Positions 1 to 6,086 of a stretch of 6,914 nt of DNA are shown in pieces (position 1 is the first letter of the stretch; each line of letters starts with the position of its first letter). The notes under the pieces were generated by a model. That model did no database searches and had not been told where the DNA came from. It saw only the letters and a program-made list of their open reading frames with translations. The stretch is from positions 1 through 6,914 of the forward strand of contig JASEIE010000216.1 of NCBI GenBank assembly GCA_030024065.1, in the 5' to 3' direction. This stretch comes from Thermodesulfobacteriota bacterium (GTDB lineage: Bacteria; Desulfobacterota; BSN033; UBA1163). Made by a program: the position numbers and the translations under genes.

Positions 1-198
1 CCAACGCCGTGGCCTCTTTCATACGCCCCGGTTATAGATATAACAGATTCCATTTTCATTGTCCAGAAAAAACTAACGCTGTAGTACTAAGTGAATGGAA
101 AATACTTCCCGCCTTAGCAAGTGTTTCCGCTACTGGACCAATCGGAGTTATAAATTCAAGTATTTCAAGTATTTTATAATAAGGTAAGCTAAGGTCTA
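1..198. other. AT-rich left edge, no supportable gene
   Basis: Several short frames are open here and none can be chosen. On the plus strand a frame entering at base 3 stays open to a TAA at 177-179, and another entering at base 1 ends at a TAG at 82-84. On the minus strand an ATG at 59-57 opens a frame running off the window edge (about 19 codons, beginning MKMESVISITGAYERGHG), with only a weak ribosome binding site. That peptide faintly recalls the start of an HD-type domain, but it is too short to name. If the minus frame is real, the gene is divergent from the flavoprotein and this stretch is a shared promoter region. Confidence 0.3.
155..180 (+). promoter_or_regulatory. candidate promoter with tandem 9-base repeat
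   Basis: A perfect TATAAT lies at 175-180, about 30 bases before the flavoprotein ATG, which would give a short leader that includes the ribosome binding site. No good -35 box is found at the usual spacing. In its place are two back-to-back copies of TTCAAGTAT (155-163 and 164-172). A weak -35 next to a direct repeat can mean activator dependence, but that is inference. Confidence 0.35.
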
Positions 199-210
199 TT
201 GGAGAGTAAA

Positions 211-1884
211 ATGGGATATACATTGGAATTAAAAAAGTTAATATCAAGAGTTGAAGCTACACGACCTGCCCGAATTGAAAAGAAGAAAAGAGGAGAAGAA
301 TTCCCCATGCTCTCTTTGAAAGATAGGGAAGAATGGTTAAGAAAATATCATCCTGATTCCAAAGAGGGGTCAAAAAGGGAGATTCGTGTGGGGCCCAGTA
401 AGGGGTATGCGATCTCACCAGAAATCGTAGACCTCTTAGAGGCAAGGAGTCGGGTGGATCCTAATGCGATTGATCTGACAAAGATCAAATTTGAGACAGA
501 TATCCTTATTATTGGCGGTGGGGGTGCGGGAACTGCCGCTGCTTTGATGGCTCAGGAGAATGGGGCGAAGGTATTGATAGCTACTAAATTGAGGCATGGA
601 GATGCCAATACCATGATGGCCGAAGGCGGTATCCAAGCTGCCACAAAAGATTTCAAGGACTCGCCTTATTATCATTATTTGGATACAATGGGAGGTGGTC
701 ACTTTAGTAATATACCAGAGCTCGTCTACACAATGGTAATGGAGGCCCCAAAGGTAATCGCCTGGTTAGAGGATCTTGGCATGATGTTTTCTAAGTTCCC
801 TGAAGGAAGGCTAAAAGCGCTCCACGGTGGGGGTACCTGCAGGAAAAGAATGCATTATGCGGCGGATATTACAGGGGCTGAAATTATGAGGACCCTGAGA
901 GAAGAGGCTAGGAATCGTCCCGAAGATATTAAAGTTCTTGAATTTTCCCCAGCGGTGGAGTTGATAATGAACGAACACGGACATTGTGCTGGGGCAGTTT
1001 TATATAATTTAGAAACAGAGGAATATTTTGTTGTCAAGGCAAAGGCTGTTGTCATAGCAACAGGCGGTTCGGGCAGGCTCCATATCCAGGGTTCTATGAC
1101 CACGAATCACTATGGTGCCACTGGAGATGGATTGGTTTTGGGATATCGTGCAGGACTAAGATTATGCTTTCTACATGCAGTACAGTATCATCCAACAGGA
1201 GCTATTTTCCCTGAACAAGCCGAAGGACTGCTCATTTCAGAAAAGTTTCGAGGGGCTGGGGCCAATATAGTGAATATTGATGGAGAACAATTCGTAAATG
1301 AACGGGAGCCGAGGGATGTGGAATCGGCATCTTTCATTCGAGAATGCACAGAGATAAGAAAAGGCGTCCCGACTCCTGGGGGAAAAATTGGCGTCTGGTT
1401 GGATTCTCTGATGATCGAAACCCTTATGGGAGGGGGGGCGGTGAAAAGAGAATTCCCTGGGAAATATATTCTTTTCAAAAGATTCGGAATCGATATCTCA
1501 AAAGAACCCATGCTCGTCTATCCCACTCTTCACTACCAAAATGGAGGGCTTGAATATAATAGTCATTGTGAGACCTCCATTCAAGGATTATTTGCTGGAG
1601 GAGAAGTCACGGGTGGGGTCCATGGGGAGAATCGACTGATGGGAAATTCCCTTCTGGATGCCGTCCTCTTCGGAAGGATAGCTGGCCAAAATGCTGCTTT
1701 GTATGCATTGGAGAGAGCGAGAGAGGGAATGTTAACCCTTGATCATGTTAGAATATATCACAGGGAGCTTAAGGAGGCAGGTATCATTACTAATAGAGTG
1801 TCTCCTATGCTACTACCTGACTATAGCAACCCCGAAGTTAGGAAAAAACAGTTAACATCCCATTACGTGGGTACGATACGGTAA
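211..1884 (+). CDS. FAD-dependent fumarate reductase/succinate dehydrogenase-type flavoprotein
   Basis: This is a 557-residue member of the SdhA/FrdA/NadB flavoprotein family, which interconverts fumarate and succinate or oxidises related dicarboxylates. ATG 211 is chosen because GGAGAG at 201-206 precedes it; an upstream in-frame TTG at 199 overlaps that site. About 95 residues of charged extension precede the Rossmann dinucleotide motif IIGGGGAG (about 100-107). Capping and catalytic landmarks match FrdA: QYHPTG (about 325-330), an S-E-x-x-R segment (343-347), P-R-D with the proton-shuttle Arg (about 368), the HY-x-x-GG substrate loop (from 441) and E-N-R-L (473-476). At the covalent-flavin position, where FrdA has S-H-T, this protein has N-T (Asn 133), so FAD is probably non-covalent. 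The C-terminal helical domain is short. No signal peptide is visible, so it should be cytoplasmic. No iron-sulfur subunit or anchor follows. Its electron partner and exact substrate are unknown; L-aspartate oxidase is less likely given the extension. Confidence 0.88.
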   Translation: MGYTLELKKLISRVEATRPARIEKKKRGEEFPMLSLKDREEWLRKYHPDSKEGSKREIRVGPSKGYAISPEIVDLLEARSRVDPNAIDLTKIKFETDILIIGGGGAGTAAALMAQENGAKVLIATKLRHGDANTMMAEGGIQAATKDFKDSPYYHYLDTMGGGHFSNIPELVYTMVMEAPKVIAWLEDLGMMFSKFPEGRLKALHGGGTCRKRMHYAADITGAEIMRTLREEARNRPEDIKVLEFSPAVELIMNEHGHCAGAVLYNLETEEYFVVKAKAVVIATGGSGRLHIQGSMTTNHYGATGDGLVLGYRAGLRLCFLHAVQYHPTGAIFPEQAEGLLISEKFRGAGANIVNIDGEQFVNEREPRDVESASFIRECTEIRKGVPTPGGKIGVWLDSLMIETLMGGGAVKREFPGKYILFKRFGIDISKEPMLVYPTLHYQNGGLEYNSHCETSIQGLFAGGEVTGGVHGENRLMGNSLLDAVLFGRIAGQNAALYALERAREGMLTLDHVRIYHRELKEAGIITNRVSPMLLPDYSNPEVRKKQLTSHYVGTIR

Positions 1885-2043
1885 CTCATATTGTAGAGAT
1901 TCTAAGTTATGTCCATAATCTGAAGCTATTTAAAGTTAAGATTCATTTTGGCCCGAAGGAGGCCTTAAAAGTTTGTCACAATTTGTTCAGCTTATTGGAT
2001 ATCTTTTTAAAATGATAGATCATATATATTCAAAAAAATAAAC

Positions 2044-2100
2044 GTCAAGCATAGATGGCTTTGGCGGGATAGGCACAATGGCCTAAGCAATTATTCCCAC
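2044..2100 (+). promoter_or_regulatory. structured leader candidate, two adjacent hairpins
   Basis: GTCAAGC (2044-2050) can pair with GCTTTGGC ending at 2064, with one bulge. Just after it, GGCGGGA (2063-2069) can pair with TTCCCACC ending at 2100, with one mismatch, and encloses a perfect TAGGC-ACAATG-GCCTA hairpin (2070-2085). An intrinsic terminator follows some 30 bases later and the EamA permease gene lies beyond it. Hairpins, then terminator, then transporter gene is the order of a transcription-attenuating leader, but it could equally be a small RNA or chance folding. It matches no riboswitch class I can recall. Confidence 0.3.
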
Positions 2101-2131
2101 CGTAATGAATGTTCATTCCTCTTTATACCAC

Positions 2132-2157
2132 CCAGGAGATCACCGCCTGGATTTTTT
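2132..2157 (+). terminator. Rho-independent terminator
   Basis: CCAGG (2132-2136) and CCTGG (2146-2150) form a GC-rich 5-base-pair stem around a 9-base loop. One A and then six T residues (2152-2157) follow. It ends transcripts arriving from the left, or acts as an attenuator for the EamA gene 57 bases downstream. Confidence 0.55.
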
Positions 2158-2214
2158 AGAGTTTAGTGAAGTGCACTTTATTCAATGTGAGTTAGTTAAG
2201 GAGTAAATGATCTT

Positions 2215-3084
2215 ATGAGTGGAATAGCTATGGGAATTGTGCTCACAGCTGCTTTTCTGCACGCAAGTTGGAACTATCTAATAAAAAAGAGCCAAGTAAA
2301 GCTCGCTTTCATCTGGTTGTCTATGCTGATTTCGTTAATTCTTTATTTTCCCATGTTTCTCTATTTTTTATCCCTGACTAACATTTCTCCAGTCGGTTGG
2401 GGCTGCGTTTTTGTAACAAGTATTTTGCATGCCTTGTATTTCTGGTTTCTGGGGGAGGCTTACGAGTTAGGAGACCTTTCAGTAGTCTATCCCCTTGCAA
2501 GGGGGATAGGGACGCTACTTGTTCCTTTCCTGGCGGTGAGTCTGATTAAGGAACAACTTTCTGCCCTAGGAATCCTCGGCATCACTCTGATCATTTCTGG
2601 TATCTTACTTCACCTATCTTTTTTCCCCAGACGAAAGTTTCTCTTACCCTTCTTGGCTTTGCGTGGTAGGGCCTTTTGCTGGGCACTCGGTACAGGAGGA
2701 TCAATTGCCTCTTATTCTCTTGTGGATAAAATAGGAGTAAACAACGTCTACCCACCGGTGTATGTTTACCTGATGTTTGTAGGGGCTTGGTTCATCCTCA
2801 CTCCTTACATCCTGGTGAAGAAGCGAGTGTGGCTAAAGGTGGAATGGGAGAAGAACATGGGTACTATTTTGGCCGTTGGTTTTCTGACTGTCTTTACTTA
2901 CCTGCTCGTCCTCTTTGCCATGCAGATGAGTAAGCTTAGTTATGTGGTGGCCCTTCGCGAGTCAAGCATCCTCTTTTCCGTGCTCTATGGAACCCTCTGG
3001 CTACGGGAGGAATATGATAGGCAGAAATTGCTAGGGGCGGTTTTGATTTTCCTTGGCGTGTTTTTTATCGGTCTGAGCAAGTAA
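2215..3084 (+). CDS. EamA-family (DMT superfamily) permease
   Basis: This is a 289-residue inner-membrane protein with about ten hydrophobic helices in two EamA repeats, roughly 5-135 and 150-287. Typical features are the HASWN-x-x-x-KK segment at the first helix (16-25), the GD-x-S-x-x-YPLARG stretch at the end of repeat one (about 87-97), and LRE near the start of the penultimate helix with WLREE on its far side (about 248-266). EamA proteins export amino acids or other metabolites, or move nucleotide sugars; sequence alone does not show the substrate. AAGGAG lies at 2198-2203, 11 bases from this ATG, which is rather long. A three-codon mini-ORF starts at 2207, only 3 bases from the same ribosome binding site, and its TGA overlaps the ATG as ATGA. 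The next in-frame ATG is six codons in. It is the first gene of a tight same-strand run with the phosphate transporter. Confidence 0.85.
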   Translation: MSGIAMGIVLTAAFLHASWNYLIKKSQVKLAFIWLSMLISLILYFPMFLYFLSLTNISPVGWGCVFVTSILHALYFWFLGEAYELGDLSVVYPLARGIGTLLVPFLAVSLIKEQLSALGILGITLIISGILLHLSFFPRRKFLLPFLALRGRAFCWALGTGGSIASYSLVDKIGVNNVYPPVYVYLMFVGAWFILTPYILVKKRVWLKVEWEKNMGTILAVGFLTVFTYLLVLFAMQMSKLSYVVALRESSILFSVLYGTLWLREEYDRQKLLGAVLIFLGVFFIGLSK

Positions 3085-3111
3085 TTGAGTGGCCCGAAAC
3101 TGTATCTTCTT

Positions 3112-3125
3112 AAGGGAGGTTCCCT
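3112..3125 (+). promoter_or_regulatory. strong ribosome binding site inside a small hairpin
   Basis: AAGGGAGG (3112-3119) is a strong Shine-Dalgarno sequence 6 bases before ATC 3126. AGGGA (3113-3117) and TCCCT (3121-3125) are perfectly complementary around a 3-base loop, so part of the site can fold shut immediately before the start codon. This site fixes the start of the PiT gene and may damp its translation. Confidence 0.6.
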
Positions 3126-4151
3126 ATCGAAACCTCGTTATTATTACTTACCATCATCATCGTCGGTATTGCCCTTTTTTTCGATTATTCCAATGGCTTC
3201 CACGATGCCGCCAATGTGGTCGCCACCATCATTGCAACCGGGGCCATGACTCCTCGAATGGGCTTAGGCATTGCGGCCCTTGCCCATTTTATCGGCCCCT
3301 TCCTTTTCGGGACTGCAGTGGCCCAAACAATCGGAAAAGGCATTATTGATATCTCCACCTTTGACACAAGAACCATTGATATCTCGATTAGCCTTATTAT
3401 TGCTGCACTGATCGGAGCAATTTCGTGGAATCTCATCACCTGGTTCTGGGGACTTCCCTCCAGTTCTTCTCATGCACTGATCGGCGGGATGGTAGGAGCA
3501 GTTCTCGTAGCCTATGGGCCGGACAAAATCCTATGGAATGGCATTTTCTATGTCGTCGCTGTGTTGATCCTCTCTCCAGTGGTGGGCTTAATCGTTGGAA
3601 CACTCTTTTTGAAAATCACATTCCGCCTATCCCAAAATGCCACACCCGAAGTAAATCGTTTTTTCAAATGTATGCAGATTCCCTCTTCTATTGCCCTTTC
3701 ACTCAGCCATGGGGCGAATGATGCTCAGAAATCGATGGGTCTGATCACGATGTCCCTGGTCATCCTCGGAATCTCTCCTACCTTTCATATCCCTTTCTGG
3801 GTGATTTCCAGTTGTGCAGCGGCCATTGCCTTAGGAACAGCGAGTGGCGGATGGCGGATCATTAAAACCCTGGGCTCAAAAATTTATCGTCTGAGGTCAG
3901 TCCATGCCTTCTGTGCTCAGACCTCCTCTGCAACGGTCATCCTTGGAGCGGCCCTGCTTGGAGGGCCAGTGTCAACGACACATGTCGTCTCTGCCAGTAT
4001 TATTTGGGTAGGCGCCGGTCAGAGGATCTCTGCGGTCCGTTGGGGCGTGGCTAAGAATATCATTCTGGCCTGGTTCATTACCATCCCGGCCTCAGCAGTG
4101 ATGGCCGGATTGAGCTTTTTTCTGATCCGTATAATCCATCTCCATTTTTGA
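3126..4151 (+). CDS. pit: PiT-family inorganic phosphate transporter, apparent AUC start
   Basis: This is a low-affinity phosphate permease of the PiT family, which moves metal-phosphate or phosphate with H+ or Na+ across the inner membrane. It has 341 residues and many hydrophobic helices. The N-terminal PiT signature D-x-x-NGFHDAAN is at 20-30 and its duplicated partner SHGANDAQKSMG at 194-205. Other family blocks are LPSSSSHAL (110-118) and GGPVSTTHV (279-287). The signature lies upstream of the first conventional in-frame start (GTG 3216), so starting there would delete half of it. Between the in-frame TAA (3111-3113) and 3216 there is no ATG, GTG or TTG, and ATC 3126 sits at ideal distance from AAGGGAGG. 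A rare AUC start, or an ATG-to-ATC change or base error, explains this. The gene lies 41 bases after EamA and 17 before the DUF47 gene, a classic PiT partner. Confidence 0.9.
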   Translation: METSLLLLTIIIVGIALFFDYSNGFHDAANVVATIIATGAMTPRMGLGIAALAHFIGPFLFGTAVAQTIGKGIIDISTFDTRTIDISISLIIAALIGAISWNLITWFWGLPSSSSHALIGGMVGAVLVAYGPDKILWNGIFYVVAVLILSPVVGLIVGTLFLKITFRLSQNATPEVNRFFKCMQIPSSIALSLSHGANDAQKSMGLITMSLVILGISPTFHIPFWVISSCAAAIALGTASGGWRIIKTLGSKIYRLRSVHAFCAQTSSATVILGAALLGGPVSTTHVVSASIIWVGAGQRISAVRWGVAKNIILAWFITIPASAVMAGLSFFLIRIIHLHF

Positions 4152-4168
4152 CGAAAAAGGAGAAAGTC

Positions 4169-4798
4169 ATGGTATGGAATTTCCTTAAAAGCAAGAAGCT
4201 GTTTTCCGGTAGCGAAAGCCGATTCTTCGATTTACTCTACCGGCAATCCTCGAAGACGATGGAGGGGCTGGAGGCCCTATGGAACTTTGCAGAGAATGGA
4301 ACCAAGGAAAAAGCGAATCTCGTTCGAAATATCGAACGGGAGGGAGATGAGTTGAGACGGATATTGATTGAAGAACTGGACAAAACCTTCATCACCCCCC
4401 TGGATAGAGAGGACATTTATGCCCTCTCCCGGGCCATCGATGATGTCGTTGACTATGCGAATACGACCGTCGATGAGATGGAGATTTACGAAGTCAAAGG
4501 AGACCACCACATCAAAGAGATGGTCAACATCCTCCGGAAGGCGGCTAGAGAGTTAAATGATGCTGTTAAAATTTTAAAAGACTACCCGAAGATCGCTTCC
4601 GAACATGCGCTGAAGGCAAAGACCTATGAAAACCAGATGGAGAAGGCTTACCATTTAGCTCTGGCCAATCTCTTCAAAGGGACGGATACGGTCTACATGC
4701 TCAAGATGCGTGAAATCTACCGCCATCTCAGTAACGCTGCGGATCGCGGGGATGAAGCCGCCAACATCATCTCCAGTATCGTAATGAAACACACTTAA
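4169..4798 (+). CDS. DUF47 family PhoU-like protein, PiT accessory
   Basis: This is a 209-residue soluble helical protein of the DUF47/PhoU-like family, regularly encoded beside PiT transporters and thought to modulate phosphate uptake. ATG 4169 follows AAAAAGGAG with a 6-base gap; an upstream in-frame TTG (4148) overlapping the PiT stop is less likely. Family blocks seen are NIEREGDEL (54-62), FITPLDREDI (74-83) and AIDDVVDY (89-96). The C-terminal half repeats the theme with an A-A-D-x-G-D-E-A-A segment (about 190-198). PhoU-type proteins bind metal through such acidic helices. The 17-base spacing to PiT suggests co-translation. The order here is transporter first, accessory second. Calling it PhoU itself would be too strong, since it is not linked to a Pst system. 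Confidence 0.88.
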   Translation: MVWNFLKSKKLFSGSESRFFDLLYRQSSKTMEGLEALWNFAENGTKEKANLVRNIEREGDELRRILIEELDKTFITPLDREDIYALSRAIDDVVDYANTTVDEMEIYEVKGDHHIKEMVNILRKAARELNDAVKILKDYPKIASEHALKAKTYENQMEKAYHLALANLFKGTDTVYMLKMREIYRHLSNAADRGDEAANIISSIVMKHT

Positions 4799-4819
4799 CC
4801 TGGGCTTTATAATCGAAAT

Positions 4820-4858
4820 GGAGCTTATACAAGCTCCGCCTTGCCCGATGGATTCGGG
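4820..4858. terminator. paired hairpins between convergent genes
   Basis: GGAGCTT-ATAC-AAGCTCC (4820-4837) is a perfect 7-base-pair stem, and CCCGA-TGGAT-TCGGG (4844-4858) a perfect 5-base-pair stem. They lie between the 3' ends of the DUF47 and MFS genes, where a bidirectional terminator is expected. Neither has a proper T-run on the plus strand. On the minus strand the first is followed by the moderately AT-rich ATTTCGATTATAAA. Termination is therefore plausible but weak by sequence. Confidence 0.4.
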
Positions 4859-4906
4859 TCCCAAAGCGGTCAAAGGAGGCATACAAGATAAAAAATCTTA
4901 AAATCC

Positions 4907-6001
4907 TTAAATATCCCCCGAAGTTGTCCCTAAAAACTGCCCAATGCCATGGATTAAGGTGACCAACCCATAGACTGAAGCCCTTTTCTCAGCCACCTGA
5001 TCTCCAATGGATGCTGCAATGACAGTGACCGTTCCTAAAAAAGTCACTCCAAAAAGAAAGGTTGAGAGGCCGAGAAGAAAGGTTTGATCAAACAGCAGGG
5101 GAATCAATACTGACAATGAAATCAGGCCATTGTTCCATAGCAGGGCCTCCCTTCTGCCCAGACGGTCAGAAAGGAATCCCCATATCAACCCACTCACCAA
5201 ACACATCCATCCAAAGATCGCCCAGATAATCCCGGCGACTTTTCCTGGCAACCCGATTTCTTCAATGGTAAAGGCGACAAAATAGGTGACATAAATATTA
5301 TAGGCAAATCCAAAGATGAAATAGATGAGAAAAATGGTTCTAAGGGTGACCCCGCTTCCTTTTGAACTGGAAGGGAAAGGCTCAAGCCTCCCAATTAGAT
5401 GGGAAGAATGCGAATTGGTCTGAGAGGGTTTCTCTTTCAATAAAACCAATGAGGCAATGGCAACCAGAAAAGTAATCAAGGACAGAAGGAACCAGCACTG
5501 CCTCCATGCCTCCCCTCCTAAAGTGAACAGAAGGTAGGGAAGCAGGAGGCCTGTGATCACGACACCGACTCCTGTCCCGCCCGTCACAATCCCCAGGGCC
5601 TTACCCAGTCTTCGTTTTTCAAACCATGCCATGGGGAGAGTGGTCATCGAAATGTGAGCCCCTCCACCTCCCCCTCCCATTACGAAAGTAAAGAAGAGGA
5701 GAGGAATAAATCCCGACAATCTGCCGATGGAGAGCATGGAGATCGATCCACAGAGCAGGGAGGCGATCACAATTTTTTTAGAACCGAACCGCGTCGCCAG
5801 AACTCCCCCGATCAATGAGAAAAGAAGGTATCCCAGAAGAATCGATCCGCTCAGGAGTCCCATCTCGGTGTAGTTGAACTGAAGGGATTCCCTCATACTG
5901 GGAAGAAGCATGGGGTAGGCAAAACGTCCAAACCCCAGGCCTGCCATCTTGACGAGAACCCCTACTCCGACAATGATCCAGCCATAGTAAATCGTTTTCA
6001 T
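4907..6001 (-). CDS. MFS permease, C-terminus apparently truncated
   Basis: This 364-residue major facilitator resembles the YbfB/YjiJ-like or oxalate/formate-like MFS groups. It opens with Y-G-W-I-I and G-x-G-R-F-A-Y-P-M-L-L-P, then the loop 2-3 block GGVLATRFGSKK, a glycine-rich helix 4 (six consecutive Gly), and the mirrored F-L-S-D-R-L-G-R-R-E after helix 8. About eleven helices can be counted. The protein stops at G-Q-F-L-G-T-T-S-G-D-I, where relatives continue through the end of helix 11 and helix 12 for perhaps 30 more residues. The sequence after the stop has short hydrophobic stretches in other frames, so a small deletion or frameshift near the five-G run at 4916-4920 is likely. The start ATG has only AAGG two bases upstream; the good GGAGG is 15 bases away and next to a two-codon mini-ORF. 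The substrate is unknown, and the gene may be a recent pseudogene. Confidence 0.75.
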   Translation of the reverse strand: MKTIYYGWIIVGVGVLVKMAGLGFGRFAYPMLLPSMRESLQFNYTEMGLLSGSILLGYLLFSLIGGVLATRFGSKKIVIASLLCGSISMLSIGRLSGFIPLLFFTFVMGGGGGGAHISMTTLPMAWFEKRRLGKALGIVTGGTGVGVVITGLLLPYLLFTLGGEAWRQCWFLLSLITFLVAIASLVLLKEKPSQTNSHSSHLIGRLEPFPSSSKGSGVTLRTIFLIYFIFGFAYNIYVTYFVAFTIEEIGLPGKVAGIIWAIFGWMCLVSGLIWGFLSDRLGRREALLWNNGLISLSVLIPLLFDQTFLLGLSTFLFGVTFLGTVTVIAASIGDQVAEKRASVYGLVTLIHGIGQFLGTTSGDI

Positions 6002-6009
6002 CGCCTTAC

Positions 6010-6054
6010 ACCATATCCTCCAATATTGACGAAGTCAATCCTTTCTGATATGGA
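6010..6054. promoter_or_regulatory. symmetric divergent promoter/operator
   Basis: The spacer between the MFS and macro-domain genes contains a two-tier dyad centred at 6032. The inner arms are ATTGAC (6025-6030) and GTCAAT (6034-6039) around GAA. The outer arms are CCATATC (6011-6017) and GATATGG (6047-6053). The two tiers are separated by exactly 7 bases on both sides. The inner arms double as -35 boxes on both strands: TTGACG (6026-6031) with TATGGA (6049-6054) rightwards, and TTGACT (6038-6033) with TATGGT (6015-6010) leftwards, each with a 17-base spacer. A dimeric regulator could thus control both genes at once. The -10 boxes are weak matches, and the leftward start site would fall almost on the MFS ATG. 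Confidence 0.5.
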
Positions 6055-6086
6055 TAAATCGAGACCAGAGAAAGGAGAAAAGGTCA

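Larger units (their letters stand above)
1885..2214. other. 330-base gene-free spacer
   Basis: All frames carry frequent stops and the base composition is AT-rich, so I see no gene. A GGCC-GGCC hairpin with a 7-base loop (1950-1964), flanked by TTTT and AAAA, sits about 65 bases after the flavoprotein stop and may help to end its transcript, but no T-run follows. ATGAT-AG-ATCAT (2012-2023) is a small dyad in an AT-rich segment that could hold a promoter. The structured leader and terminator further on are listed separately. AAGTGCACTT (2169-2178) is a perfect palindrome just before the EamA gene; one this short is expected several times by chance. Confidence 0.5.

Noticed and set aside
199..210. 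TTG start at 199 for the flavoprotein and TTG start at 4148 for the DUF47 protein
   Set aside because: In each case a downstream ATG (211 and 4169) is correctly spaced from a clear ribosome binding site, while the TTG overlaps or precedes that site.
56..247. Minus-strand 63-codon ORF upstream of the flavoprotein, whose TGA overlaps the ATG at 59-57
   Set aside because: The ATGA overlap looked like translational coupling. But its start lies inside the flavoprotein gene, it crosses that gene's ribosome binding site and -10 box, and a plus-strand frame is equally open here.
1188..1511. Long minus-strand frames inside the flavoprotein and macro-domain genes
   Set aside because: They are antisense shadows of strongly conserved coding sequence, with no ribosome binding sites or recognisable products.
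3089..3349. Plus-strand GTG ORF of 86 codons overlapping the PiT gene
   Set aside because: Its product is His/Arg-rich and family-less, and it is out of frame with the conserved PiT signature it overlaps.
4792..4798. ACTTAAC at the DUF47 stop codon, which fits the attC R'' consensus
   Set aside because: No matching L boxes or GTTRRRY core follow within attC length, so it is a chance match.
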